Positions 50,987-60,327 of a stretch of DNA of 64,000 nt are shown here, piece after piece. This stretch comes from CAYMJV01 sp964390545. GTDB lineage: Bacteria; Desulfobacterota; BSN033; UBA1163. The notes under the pieces were generated by a model. The model did no database searches. It saw only the letters and a program-made list of their open reading frames with translations, and was not told the origin of the DNA. The position numbers and the translations under genes are program-made. The stretch is from positions 42,148 to 106,147 of the forward strand of contig CAYMJV010000001.1 in NCBI GenBank assembly GCA_964390545.1, written 5' to 3'. Numbering within the stretch: position 1 is the stretch's first letter; each line of letters begins with the position of its first letter.

Positions 50987-53149
50987 TTAAAAACCCAACG
51001 CATAGGGTTTAAGGCCATACGCACCCAAATTGAGCAATTGGAGGTAGACCTGGACCTTGAGTTCCTTTTCCTGAGTCCCGTCGGGAGATCTGCCCCTATC
51101 CTCCACGGCAAGGCCTAGGGTCCAACACTGGGCCTTGTATTCCAATCCATAGACATTCTCCACCTTCCAATGATCCACTAAGTTATATCGCATTGAGCCA
51201 AAAAGATGCAATGGGTCAATCGTCCTCACCCTTGCAGCGAGATTGATCTCTTTAACGCTGTCTTTAGTATATCGATATTGAACCTGAATCGCATCGTTTC
51301 TCCGGTCTTTCCCCGTGATCAAAAAATTGAATACTTCAAAATTCCCACGATAAGGGCTGAACCCAGCATCCCATTGGGCAGATAGGAAGGGACTGAAATT
51401 CCACCAAAGTTCTGCTTGAATATTTGAAAAATATCTTCCCTTGCCTTTAGAGTCTCTTTCGTAAGGATCTCCCAAGCTGTAACTCTGGAAGATATCCAAC
51501 CGGGCATATTCATAGGGAGCTGTTTCTTTTTCTTGCTTGACCTGTTTTCCCAAAAGGCGCTGAACAATTCCATAGGTGATCTTATTAGAATACGGGAGCC
51601 GGTCCACTTCGTCGAAGACTGGCAGGTCGTTCTGGTTCACCCGGGGGCTGTAAAGATAGCCGATTTTGGGTTCGACCGTGTGCATCCATTTATTCACTTT
51701 GAAGAAATCGGATATTTTTGAATTCTCCCCCCAGTCAAAGACCCGGTAGAATTCAGTGGACGCCTCCGCACCTGCTTCAAAGGTCTCTCTCGATTCCCAT
51801 GGATCAAATCGGTCCGCCCGATCATGAGTGGGTCGATAAAGCGTTTCCCTTCCTCCCACATGGGGTTCCATTTTCAAAACATCGAAGACCCTCACCGGGT
51901 ATGAAATACTTGGAAAAAAATCCCACCGGTGAGCATTGACACCCCTCTCCCGCCAGAAGTTGTTATAGCTGGATGTCAAGTCATAGAAGAGAGGGGTCTT
52001 CCAAAGAGACTGAGGATGAGCAAAAAAACCGATCTGGGGAAGCTTCTGAATGGTTTCATCGTTGCTTTCTTTTGACAGATCATCGAAAACTGCTGTGTTC
52101 ATCAAAAGACTGTATCGATCCCAGTTCTTCCCTCCGAAGAGAACCGACCGCAGCAGCCTCAGACTCCTGGAGTCGATCTTGGCTCCTTCCGGGAGGTCCT
52201 CATCGTAATCGCGAATGTATTGATTGTCGCTTACATGGTTGATGTCCCATTTGAGATAGGAATCATAGGGAAGCCTCTGCTGGTGCTGCAGGAAAAAGGC
52301 ATATCGGTTCCCATCGTAGACGTGATCATCAATGAAATAGAAATTGGCTTTTCCTTGTGTGTCCTGGGTGAAGGCATACCGATATTCCAGACCCTCTTTA
52401 AATCCTTTCTCTCCCAAGTAGTCCAAATAGAACGTTGAATCCATGTCTTTTCTCATCGCCCAGAAAAAAGCGGTCTTTATTTCAGGCCCGTACTTATTCG
52501 AATATCCCATTCGTGGAAAAAGAAAGCCCGTCTGTCGCTCCAGAACTACAGGAAAGACACCGATGGGAAGATAGAGCATTGGAATATTCTCAATATAGAA
52601 GATGGGCCCTTTCGCGATTCCATACCCACCCAACTCCACGTCCAGCTCTTTCATAGTAAACTTCCAAGGCGGCCGCTCGCCATCGCAAGTCGTGAACGAC
52701 CCATCCCGGATGCGGTAACGATTCTCCCCCAACTTCTCCACTTCCCGACCTGTAATGTGGAAATTCTGATCCTTTAAGAATAGTCTGGCGTGATAGATCT
52801 TTCCTTCCTGGGTATTCAAATTAATTTCCAAGCGTTCGCATTCAATGACATCCTCCCCCTCTCTTAATACGACGTTCCCCCAGGCCATCATCTCCTTGGT
52901 GGCCATGCTCAGTTGAGCGTGATCGGCCCTTAGAGAGAGGGTTCCCCTTGTAATCTCCACCCCTCCATGGGCATGATAGAGTTGTTGATCCCGATCGTAG
53001 GTCAGTTGGTCCGCTTCGATCTCCACGGGTCCTTCTGCTTCTACCGTCACCTTCACCTGGGGAATCTTCGCATAGGAGGAATGGGGAAAGGAAGGGTAAA
53101 GGATAAAGAGGAGGACAAAAAAACTCAGGATAAGGCAGTGATCTCTCAA
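50987..53149 (-). CDS. lptD: LPS-assembly protein LptD (OstA)
   Basis: This 720-residue outer-membrane protein has a signal peptide (about residues 1-27). An OstA/LptA-like jellyroll domain contains VEIEADQLTYDRDQQLYHAHGG as one repeat unit (a 22-residue stretch at about residues 42-63; key residues D-Q-L and Y-D). Then comes the beta-barrel. It inserts LPS into the outer leaflet. Cysteines for inter-domain disulphides are few. The TTG at 53149 overlaps the folC stop and follows AGGGAG. Confidence 0.9.
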   Translation of the reverse strand: MRDHCLILSFFVLLFILYPSFPHSSYAKIPQVKVTVEAEGPVEIEADQLTYDRDQQLYHAHGGVEITRGTLSLRADHAQLSMATKEMMAWGNVVLREGEDVIECERLEINLNTQEGKIYHARLFLKDQNFHITGREVEKLGENRYRIRDGSFTTCDGERPPWKFTMKELDVELGGYGIAKGPIFYIENIPMLYLPIGVFPVVLERQTGFLFPRMGYSNKYGPEIKTAFFWAMRKDMDSTFYLDYLGEKGFKEGLEYRYAFTQDTQGKANFYFIDDHVYDGNRYAFFLQHQQRLPYDSYLKWDINHVSDNQYIRDYDEDLPEGAKIDSRSLRLLRSVLFGGKNWDRYSLLMNTAVFDDLSKESNDETIQKLPQIGFFAHPQSLWKTPLFYDLTSSYNNFWRERGVNAHRWDFFPSISYPVRVFDVLKMEPHVGGRETLYRPTHDRADRFDPWESRETFEAGAEASTEFYRVFDWGENSKISDFFKVNKWMHTVEPKIGYLYSPRVNQNDLPVFDEVDRLPYSNKITYGIVQRLLGKQVKQEKETAPYEYARLDIFQSYSLGDPYERDSKGKGRYFSNIQAELWWNFSPFLSAQWDAGFSPYRGNFEVFNFLITGKDRRNDAIQVQYRYTKDSVKEINLAARVRTIDPLHLFGSMRYNLVDHWKVENVYGLEYKAQCWTLGLAVEDRGRSPDGTQEKELKVQVYLQLLNLGAYGLKPYALGF

Positions 53150-54462
53150 GATCTCTCCCTGGGACGAAAATAGGCCCGAGCCTCACCCACCGTATAGAGG
53201 GATCCAGTGATGCAGAGGAGGTCATCTTCCTTGGTGATAGAGAGACCCTTTCCGATCGCCCCTTCGAGATCGTCTACGATCTCGGCTTTTTCCCCGTTCT
53301 TTCCCAATGCTTTAAGGAGGAGGGACGGAGGAGCTGCCCGGTCCGTATGGGGTCGGGTGAGGATGAGATGATGGGCCAGAGGGGCCAGGAGACGAAGAAT
53401 GGATTGGATGTCTTTATCCTTCATCACACCAAGGATGAGGTTGAGGTGATGAAATTGAAACTCTTTTTCCATGGACTCTCTTAAGGCAAGAGCTCCATCG
53501 GGATTATGGGCGCCGTCCAACACCACCCTGGGAGAGGAACAGACCATTTCCAATCTCCCTGGCCATTCCACCTCCTTCACCCCTTCGACCATGGCATCGT
53601 TCGATACGGAGTATCCTAAGTCGTCTAAAACCTCCATGGCTCCAAGGGCTGTTGTCGCGTTGATGATCTGGTGAGGTCCTCCCAGATTCAGGGAGATATT
53701 CCACAACTTTCGATGGAGGCCTTCGTAGTCAAAATTCCTCTCCCCATTCTGAACGTACCGGAGCTCCTTTCCAACCCGATAGTAAGGCGACCTTCTCTCC
53801 TGGCAGATCTTTGAAAAAAGTCGAAGCACCTGAGGCTGAGTGGCTGCCGTGAGCAGGGGACGACCTTTCTTGATAATGCCTGCCTTTTCACCAGCAATCT
53901 TCAAGAGACTTCGACCCAGTTGTTCCTCATGGTCTTTGCCAATATTGGTAATGATGGACAGGAGTGGGTCAACCACATTGGTCGAATCAAGCCTTCCTCC
54001 CAGTCCGACCTCCAAAACCGCCAGGTCCACCATCTTCTGTTTGAAATAGAGGAGAGCCATGGCTGTTGTGAAATCAAAGAACGTGAAGGGAGGAGTGACA
54101 CCCGCTTCTTCGACCCTCTTTCTCATCCATCCCGCCAGTTCGGCCACCTCCTCCTGCTCAATCTCTTTCCCGTTGATCTTGATTCGTTCAGTGAATCGAA
54201 TGAGATGCGGGGAGGTGTAGAGCCCTGTCCGATAACCCTCTTTCTGGAGGATGGAGGCCATCATCGCAGCGGTCGACCCTTTTCCGTTTGTACCTCCAAT
54301 GTGGATGGCTTGGATCTCCCGGTGGGGATTTCCGACGGCCTCCAGAATCGCTTCCACCTTGTCCAGGCCGAAAATCATTCCGAATTTTTCAAGACGATAG
54401 AGGTAGTCGAGTGATCGCTGATATTCGTTTCTGCTCATGGATGGGTTATTTTTGTTGACCAT
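53146..54462 (-). CDS. folC: Bifunctional folylpolyglutamate synthase / dihydrofolate synthase
   Basis: This protein of about 438 residues has the ATP-binding motif IHIGGTNGKGSTAAMM and the family block LYTSPHLIRFTERIKING. LDGAHNPDGALAL lies in the C-terminal domain. It adds glutamate to folates, and folates accept methyl groups in corrinoid-dependent demethylation. The start may be 54462 (overlapping accD by 17 bases) or an ATG at 54438. It is followed directly by lptD. Confidence 0.94.
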   Translation of the reverse strand: MVNKNNPSMSRNEYQRSLDYLYRLEKFGMIFGLDKVEAILEAVGNPHREIQAIHIGGTNGKGSTAAMMASILQKEGYRTGLYTSPHLIRFTERIKINGKEIEQEEVAELAGWMRKRVEEAGVTPPFTFFDFTTAMALLYFKQKMVDLAVLEVGLGGRLDSTNVVDPLLSIITNIGKDHEEQLGRSLLKIAGEKAGIIKKGRPLLTAATQPQVLRLFSKICQERRSPYYRVGKELRYVQNGERNFDYEGLHRKLWNISLNLGGPHQIINATTALGAMEVLDDLGYSVSNDAMVEGVKEVEWPGRLEMVCSSPRVVLDGAHNPDGALALRESMEKEFQFHHLNLILGVMKDKDIQSILRLLAPLAHHLILTRPHTDRAAPPSLLLKALGKNGEKAEIVDDLEGAIGKGLSITKEDDLLCITGSLYTVGEARAYFRPRERS

Positions 54463-55312
54463 CTGACGCGAGCATCTTTAACACAGAGGCAAGAGTGTGT
54501 CGGAGGTCCTTCCGCTCCACGATGAGGTCAACCATGCCGTGCTCCAGAAGGTATTCGGCCCGCTGAAACCCCTCCGGAAGTTCTGCCCGAATGGTTTCTT
54601 TAATGACCCTTGGCCCAGCGAATCCGATCATGGCCTTCGGTTCGGCGATGACGATGTCGCCGAGCATTCCAATGCTGGCCGAAACCCCACCGGTGGTGGG
54701 ATCGGTCAAGACGGAAACGTAGGGAAGTCCGGCCTCATGAAGTTTTGCAAGGGCTGCACTCGTTTTGGCCATCTGCATGAGGGAGAGAATTCCTTCCTGC
54801 ATCCTTGCCCCTCCAGAAGCACAGAAGATCACCACTCCCATTCCCTTCTCAATGGCTCGCTCGATCAAACGGGTGATCTTCTCTCCCACTACCGATCCTA
54901 AACTTCCTCCCATAAAATTGAATTCGAAAATGCCGAGCATCGTTGGCTGGTCCTCGATTTTCACCTCCCCGCAGATAACGGCATCCTTCAGTCCGGTGGC
55001 TTCCTGAGATTCCTTGAGCCGATGGGGATACCGCTTCAAATCCTTAAACTCCAGGGGGTCGGCAGAGGTAAGATGGGTATCATATTCCAAGAAGGTACCT
55101 GGATCAGCCAGGTATTCGAGTCTTCTTCGGGCGGGGATCTGAAAATGGTAATTGCACTTGGGACAGACCTGAAGATTCCGCTCCACGACCTTGCGGTAAA
55201 TGATCTCGTTGCAGGAGTTACATTTGGTCCAGAGGTCCTCCGAGATCCTCAGTTCCGCCCGCTTCTCCTTCCCTTCCTTCTCTTCCTCTTCTTTCTTCTT
55301 AAACCAGGTCAT
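54446..55312 (-). CDS. accD: Acetyl-CoA carboxylase carboxyltransferase subunit beta
   Basis: This 288-residue protein has an N-terminal zinc ribbon C-x2-C-x15-C-x2-C (KCNSCNEI ... VCPKCNYHF). The carboxyltransferase domain carries GGSLGSVVGEKITR and FCASGGARMQEGILSLMQM. With AccA it transfers the carboxyl group from biotin to acetyl-CoA. The start is the ATG at 55312; earlier in-frame starts lack conservation. It heads the accD-folC-lptD run. Confidence 0.95.
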   Translation of the reverse strand: MTWFKKKEEEEKEGKEKRAELRISEDLWTKCNSCNEIIYRKVVERNLQVCPKCNYHFQIPARRRLEYLADPGTFLEYDTHLTSADPLEFKDLKRYPHRLKESQEATGLKDAVICGEVKIEDQPTMLGIFEFNFMGGSLGSVVGEKITRLIERAIEKGMGVVIFCASGGARMQEGILSLMQMAKTSAALAKLHEAGLPYVSVLTDPTTGGVSASIGMLGDIVIAEPKAMIGFAGPRVIKETIRAELPEGFQRAEYLLEHGMVDLIVERKDLRHTLASVLKMLASDGQQK

Positions 55313-55450
55313 TTTTTCAGAACCCCACTCTATATGAGCTAAATAACCTAACAAAAAGAAGGCGAGATGTCAATTCATGACCATCTTTTATACCTTTACG
55401 AATCGCAGAGTTAGATTGAATCTCTTCTTCCCACGTGCTATTTTTAAGCG

Positions 55451-56725
55451 ATGGCTAAAAGAGCACGAACCAGAATCGAGTCCATGGCCTTTAAGGGTTA
55501 CGGGGTGTCGAGGATAGATGGCAAGGTGGTCTTCATCCCCTATTCGGCCATCGGGGATGAGGTCTGGGTGGAAATCGTTGAAGAGAAAAAGAACTACTCC
55601 ACAGGAAAATTGGTAGAGATCCTCGCGCCCTCCTCATGGAGAGTGGAACCTCCCTGCCCTTATTTCGGGAGATGCGGAGGTTGCCAGTGGCAGCATATCA
55701 ATTATGCCCAACAAGCAGAGCTGAAGAAAGAGATCCTCAAAGATATCCTGATGAGATTAGGGGGACTGAAGGAGATCCCCCCCATCACTGCATTCCCTTC
55801 CCCCGATCCATACGATTATCGGACCAGAGTCCAATTGAAGGTGAAAGGAGAAAAACTAGGGTATTACCAAGAGAGGTCCCATCAACTGATCGATATTGAA
55901 CGATGTCCTATTGCCCATCCCTTGGTAAACGAGATCATTCCATTGCTTCGAAAAGAGCGCTTCCTCCTCTCTTCCACAGAAGAAATCGATATCAATGTTT
56001 CTCCGGAAGAAGGAAAAGGCGTTCTCATTTTCTGTTTTCTAAAAACCTCTCAGGGATGGGAAACCTCTGCGCACCAGTTTCTCAAATCCCATCCGATCTT
56101 GAAGGGCATCACCACTTTGAGAGAAAGGCAGACCGCCTCTTTAGGTAAATCCCATCTCAGTTTCACCATCCCTTTGAACCTCACGCTTCGCACCTCGCCG
56201 GGAAGTTTTTTCCAGGTCAATCTGAAACAGAATGAAAAACTGATCCGGGAAGTTCTCGAGTTTTCGCGGGGACAGAGAAATGAGAGAGCCCTTGACCTTT
56301 ACTCGGGGGTCGGAAACTTCGCGCTTCCCTTAGCCACGGTGACTCAGGAGGTCTGGGGAATAGAAGAAAACGCTGTAGCCGTGAAAGATGCCCGTTTCAA
56401 CGCTCAATTCAACGGAATTGAAAATGTTGGGTTCATCCGCGGAAAGGTTGAGGATGTCTTGAAGAAATGGAAAAGGGAGAAGCCTGATCTTATCATCCTC
56501 GACCCGCCGAGGACGGGATGCAAGGGAGCCGTGGATCAAGTGGCCGGATTGAAACCCAAAAGGATCGTCTATGTCTCCTGTGAGCCCACCATCCTCGCTC
56601 GGGATCTTCGCCTCTTTTCCGAAAAAGGATATTCCATCAGCGAGTTGGTCCTCATCGATATGTTTCCGCAGACCTATCACATGGAAGTGGTAGGATTGCT
56701 CACGCAGCCCCAGGTCAAGGTTTAG
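55451..56725 (+). CDS. rlmD: 23S rRNA (uracil-C5)-methyltransferase, RlmD/RumA type
   Basis: This 424-residue enzyme has an N-terminal TRAM domain and 4Fe-4S cysteines (CPYFGRCGGCQWQHI plus a later Cys in ERCPIAHP). The SAM-binding segment is ALDLYSGVGNFALPLA, and the catalytic Cys lies in YVSCEPTILARDL. It methylates U1939-type sites of 23S rRNA. The exact site could differ. It is the only plus-strand gene in this stretch. Confidence 0.92.
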   Translation: MAKRARTRIESMAFKGYGVSRIDGKVVFIPYSAIGDEVWVEIVEEKKNYSTGKLVEILAPSSWRVEPPCPYFGRCGGCQWQHINYAQQAELKKEILKDILMRLGGLKEIPPITAFPSPDPYDYRTRVQLKVKGEKLGYYQERSHQLIDIERCPIAHPLVNEIIPLLRKERFLLSSTEEIDINVSPEEGKGVLIFCFLKTSQGWETSAHQFLKSHPILKGITTLRERQTASLGKSHLSFTIPLNLTLRTSPGSFFQVNLKQNEKLIREVLEFSRGQRNERALDLYSGVGNFALPLATVTQEVWGIEENAVAVKDARFNAQFNGIENVGFIRGKVEDVLKKWKREKPDLIILDPPRTGCKGAVDQVAGLKPKRIVYVSCEPTILARDLRLFSEKGYSISELVLIDMFPQTYHMEVVGLLTQPQVKV

Positions 56726-56792
56726 GTTGAGGTTAAGAAAGAACATTTATTTTAGGTCCTACCCTGAACCTTAACCTCAGCCTCAACCTTTT
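56714..56792. terminator. Inverted repeat between convergent rlmD and hisG
   Basis: AAGGTTTAGGTTGAGGTTAAG near 56716-56736 (a 21-base arm; core GGTTGAGGTTAAG) is answered by CTTAACCTCAGCCTCAACCT at about 56770-56789. The dyad spans the convergent gap and ends in a short T-run. A related GGTTAAGG word series lies at 17022-17045. Confidence 0.6.
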
Positions 56793-56796
56793 ATTG

Positions 56797-57669
56797 CTAG
56801 ATGACTTTGTTGAGCGGATATTCGATGATCCCCACGGCTCCCCGCTTCAAGAGTTTTGGGATGAGTTCCCGGACGACCTTTTCGGAGACCATCACCTCCA
56901 CGGCAAACCAGTCGCTCTGAAAGAGGTTTGAAATCGTGGGACCTGTAATGCTTGGAAGAATCTCGATCACGCCCTTCAGCTCATTGGCAGAGACATTCAT
57001 TTTGAGGCCCACCATCCCCTCGGCTTTAAGAGCCCCCTGAAGGAGAAGGGAGATCTGTTCAGTCTTTTCCCTCTTCCATGGGTCCTGATAAGCCTCTTTA
57101 TTGGCAATGAGCTGGGTATTCGTCTTCATCAGCTCTTCCACAATGCGGAGACCGTTCGCCCGCAAGGTGCTTCCCGTTTCGGTCACCTCCACGATGGCGT
57201 CGCACAACCCCTCGATGACTTTCCCTTCCGTGGCTCCCCAGGAAAACTCCACGTCGACCTTAATCTTCCGATCCGCGAAGTATCGCCGCGTGAAGTTCAC
57301 CAGCTCCGTGAACACCTTTCTCCCCTCCAGGTCTTTGAGCTTGTGGATGGGCGAGTCCTCCGCCACCACCAGAACCCACCGGGCAGGAGAAGCGCTCGTT
57401 TTGGAGTAAATCAGATCCTGTACCACGACCACATCGGAACCATTTTCCAGAACCCAATCCTTCCCGGTCAACCCCACATCCAGCGTCCCCATCTCCACGA
57501 ACCGAGACATCTCCTGAGCCCTGACCAAGGTGCAGCGGATCTCCTCATCATCCACACTGGGGAAATAACTCCGGGAGCTCACTGAAATTCTCCAGCCTGA
57601 CCTTCTAAACAGCTCAATGGTGGCATTCTCCAGACTCCCTTTTGGAATTCCAATCTTCAGCGTCTTCAC
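56797..57669 (-). CDS. hisG: ATP phosphoribosyltransferase, long form
   Basis: This 290-residue enzyme has the HisG pattern [32 protein letters not shown] and the signature [21 protein letters not shown] block. The C-terminal regulatory domain (about residues 215-290, [13 protein letters not shown]) makes it the long, HisZ-independent type, normally feedback inhibited by histidine. The GTG at 57669 overlaps the hisI stop as GTGA. Confidence 0.95.
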   Translation of the reverse strand: MKTLKIGIPKGSLENATIELFRRSGWRISVSSRSYFPSVDDEEIRCTLVRAQEMSRFVEMGTLDVGLTGKDWVLENGSDVVVVQDLIYSKTSASPARWVLVVAEDSPIHKLKDLEGRKVFTELVNFTRRYFADRKIKVDVEFSWGATEGKVIEGLCDAIVEVTETGSTLRANGLRIVEELMKTNTQLIANKEAYQDPWKREKTEQISLLLQGALKAEGMVGLKMNVSANELKGVIEILPSITGPTISNLFQSDWFAVEVMVSEKVVRELIPKLLKRGAVGIIEYPLNKVI

Positions 57670-58043
57670 TTTCCGTATACCTCCTTCGGGTCAAAGACCT
57701 TTTCCCCTGAAAGGGTCCATCCGTTCTTTTCATACCGGTAATGAAAGCAACTCCGGAACCCCGTATGGCAGGCTGCCCCTCCAATTTGATCGACTCTCAG
57801 AAGAAGTGTATCCCCGTCACAATCGAGATAGATTTCTTTGATCTCCTGAAAATGGCCCGAGGTTTCTCCTTTAATCCAGAGTTTCTTCCGGGACCTCGAC
57901 CAGAAAGAGGTTCTTTTTGTCTTCAGCGTTTTGTCCCATGCCTCCTGATTCATATAGCCTAACATGAGCACCTCGTGGGTTGAGGCATCCTGAATAATCA
58001 CCGGAATAAGCCCATCCCCTTTCTTAAAATCGATCTCGATCAC
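57666..58043 (-). CDS. hisI: Phosphoribosyl-AMP cyclohydrolase
   Basis: This 125-residue enzyme has [15 protein letters not shown], the metal-binding [13 protein letters not shown] and the zinc cysteines in [12 protein letters not shown]. It opens the ring of PR-AMP in histidine synthesis. It lacks the HisE domain, so HisE is separate. It overlaps hisG by four bases. No other his genes are near. Confidence 0.95.
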   Translation of the reverse strand: MIEIDFKKGDGLIPVIIQDASTHEVLMLGYMNQEAWDKTLKTKRTSFWSRSRKKLWIKGETSGHFQEIKEIYLDCDGDTLLLRVDQIGGAACHTGFRSCFHYRYEKNGWTLSGEKVFDPKEVYGK

Positions 58044-58152
58044 CGCTTTCCCCCCTTTGGCTTATGGCTAATGGCGTATAGCTAATAGTCAAACAGTTAT
58101 ATGCCATAAGCTATAGACTATCTGCCATCCGCTATGTGCTATAGGCTATACG
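58044..58152. repeat. AT-rich repeat of GGCTAT/ATAGCC words
   Basis: The gap between hisI and the DUF72 gene is made of direct and inverted variants of GGCTATAGCC-like words (TGGCTAATGGCGTATAGC, CTATAGGCTATACGC). No gene is present. This is a dispersed intergenic repeat type. Confidence 0.55.
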
Positions 58153-58959
58153 CTATTGGCTACCTTGTTTCATAAGCAGCTTCGCCATCTGGGCCGCATT
58201 TTTGGCGGCAGAACCAGAGTAGCAGTTATTGAAAAAAATTAAGGTCTTTGCCGTTTTTTTAGAAATATCCTCGATGTCCGGGATAAATTCTTTTAACTCC
58301 CCCTCGCTGTAAAGGTAGTCATACCGAACCTTCAATGGAACATTGAACCAATTGGGATTCCGACCGTGAAACCGGAAGTAGCCGATTTCAGAAGTGGCTC
58401 TCGGAAGGTAGGGCATCAGCTTGGGTATTTTCGGCTCATCCACAATGCAAAATCCAACTCCATTCTTTTCCAAAAATTTGAAGGTCCCTTCTCTCAGCCA
58501 TGCTTGGTTCCGGAATTCATAGATCAGCGGGACGTCCTCCATCTCTGCCTTGAATCTTTCAAGGTAGCCAATATTTTCTCGATTGGGAAAGAACCCATAA
58601 GGGAACTGGGCGAGGACACCGGTTAACTTCCCATCCCCGATCAGAGGGGCAAGGCTATATTTGAACTTCTTAAAGGTCTCCTGATTATCGATCATTGCAC
58701 CGGTCTCTTTGTCTCGAATCTCATGGGTCATCCCTTTGAAGGCCTTCACAATAAATTCAAATTCTTTCGATGTCTTCTTTGACATGGCCTCAAAACTTTT
58801 TGGGGAGGGAAGGGTGTAATAGGTAAAATTCACCTCCAAGGCATTGAACCCAAGATCTTTTTCGTAGAAAGGCAACATCTCCCTTTCCGGCAGGCCAATC
58901 GGATAGACTGTCCCTTTCCAGTCCGGAAATGAGAAACCACTTGTCCCGATCTTGATCAT
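58153..58959 (-). CDS. DUF72 family TIM-barrel protein
   Basis: This 268-residue protein begins MIKIGTSGFSFPDWKG and includes FNALEVNFTYYTLPSPKSF, YEFRNQAWLREG and YFRFHGRNPNWF, the standard DUF72 blocks. The function is unknown; a TIM-barrel hydrolase or lyase is suspected. A 118-residue N-terminal extension is open in the same frame, but it overlaps the divergent deacetylase gene and lacks conservation. The start is therefore 58959. Confidence 0.9.
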   Translation of the reverse strand: MIKIGTSGFSFPDWKGTVYPIGLPEREMLPFYEKDLGFNALEVNFTYYTLPSPKSFEAMSKKTSKEFEFIVKAFKGMTHEIRDKETGAMIDNQETFKKFKYSLAPLIGDGKLTGVLAQFPYGFFPNRENIGYLERFKAEMEDVPLIYEFRNQAWLREGTFKFLEKNGVGFCIVDEPKIPKLMPYLPRATSEIGYFRFHGRNPNWFNVPLKVRYDYLYSEGELKEFIPDIEDISKKTAKTLIFFNNCYSGSAAKNAAQMAKLLMKQGSQ

Positions 58960-59083
58960 CTTTGTTTTTATGATAAAAGAATAGGGCTTTAACAGCCCGA
59001 TTTGTTTAAAATAAGCGAATGGGATAGGATTGTCAAGCCAGGGCTCATGGAGTAAAATAGGGTTGAAAAATCGGACACAGACG

Positions 59084-59875
59084 ATGATCAAACGGGACTT
59101 TATTATCTTAGCCTTCTTTTTCGCCGCCTTTATTGGAATTGCGGGCCAGGGATATTGCCAGGATTCGACAAATCGTGAAGGAATCATCTCAAGATTTAAC
59201 GGGAAAGTCCCACGAGAATGGGGAGAAAGATTGATGGGTGTAAAAACCAAATTGAACACAGACCAGAAGCTCATCGCCCTCACCTTCGATGCCTGTGGAG
59301 GACCGAGAGGCAAGGGCTACGATGCCAAATTAATCGAATACCTGAAAAGTGAGAAGATTCCTGCTACCCTATTTATCAGCGGCAAGTGGATCGATGCAAA
59401 TCCAGAGATATTTGGCGAATTGGAAAAAGAAGCCTTTCTTGAGATTGAAAATCACGGCTTAAACCATAAACCGTGCTCTGCAAATGGCCGCTCTGCCTAT
59501 GGGATAGCAGGAACAAAGGGTGTGGAGGAAATTTTTGATGAAATAGAACAAAATGCAATTAAACTTCAAAACCTCACCGGCCGCAGACCAAAATACTACC
59601 GACCTGGAACAGCACACAGTGACGAAATCTGCGTCAAGATCGCCAATACGTTGGGTTATGAAGTGGTGAATTTCAGCGTTCGTGGAGATGCAGGAGCTAC
59701 CTATACGAAGAACCAGGTGAAGGAGGCCTTGCTCAATGCCCAGCCTTCTTCCATCATTCTCATGCACATGAATCATCCGGAAGGAGAAACAGCTGAAGGC
59801 GTTATAGAAGCCATTCCCGAACTAACAAAGCGGGGCTTTGGATTCGTTAAACTATCAGAATATATCTTGAAGTAA
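59084..59875 (+). CDS. Exported polysaccharide deacetylase (NodB/CE4 family)
   Basis: This 263-residue protein has a signal peptide (about residues 1-25, ending GYCQDS). The CE4 motifs are LTFDACGG (catalytic Asp), the H-x3-H metal motif ENHGLNHKPC and RPGTAHSDE, with a late VILMH-like SIILMHMNHP. It would remove acetyl groups from envelope polysaccharide or peptidoglycan. The ATG at 59084 begins the signal peptide. Confidence 0.9.
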   Translation: MIKRDFIILAFFFAAFIGIAGQGYCQDSTNREGIISRFNGKVPREWGERLMGVKTKLNTDQKLIALTFDACGGPRGKGYDAKLIEYLKSEKIPATLFISGKWIDANPEIFGELEKEAFLEIENHGLNHKPCSANGRSAYGIAGTKGVEEIFDEIEQNAIKLQNLTGRRPKYYRPGTAHSDEICVKIANTLGYEVVNFSVRGDAGATYTKNQVKEALLNAQPSSIILMHMNHPEGETAEGVIEAIPELTKRGFGFVKLSEYILK

Positions 59876-60327
59876 ACTGAAAACTCTATTCTGCCAACTC
59901 AAGGGGCCCGCTAAGCCTGGTAACCCGTCACTCTCCAGAGGCTTTTGAAGCTCCCCGCCCACAGGGCGGGGCTTCCCGGAAGAGAAATTTCATTCTGATT
60001 GTGCCCCTTGACCCCGCCTACCTGCCTACCGGCAGGCAGGCAAGGCGGGGCTTGCGGGGCACTTGCCGGCCAAGATCCGGCGGGGATGCTGAAAAAGTTT
60101 TATCAGCGTCAACCTTTGACATTTTCAGATGAGGAACCTCTGCGTCTTCGGCGCTCGTGTTCACTCCCAACCAATGTTGCCTATAGAACTCCAACGATAC
60201 GCTTTATAAAACTTTGGAAGTATTCCCGCCGTATCGGCCGCCATGACCACGCCTCAGTGACGGGTTTCTAAGCCTACACCTTTTTTCTTGAGTCTATCGA
60301 GAGAATGACCTATATTGGTTGTTAACG
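59876..60327. other. 452-base gap with hairpins and no credible gene
   Basis: A CCCCGCCC hairpin of the IS200-end-like type lies at about 59949-59975. A long nested hairpin covers 60001-60062: outer arms GTGCCCC and GGGGCAC with CCCCGCCT/AGGCGGGG inside, and a CCTGCCTACCGGCAGGCAGG core. A 90-residue frame through here (59999-60271) is repeat-derived at its start, and its remainder resembles nothing I know. A decayed mobile element is likely. Confidence 0.5.

Noticed and set aside
58960..59313. N-terminal extension of the DUF72 protein by 118 residues
   Set aside because: It overlaps the divergent deacetylase gene and its signal peptide, shows no conservation, and the DUF72 family starts at MIKIGTSG.
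59999..60271. 90-residue gene before the GH13-like protein
   Set aside because: Its first third translates the CCTGCC palindrome, no ribosome site is present and the rest has no recognisable pattern.
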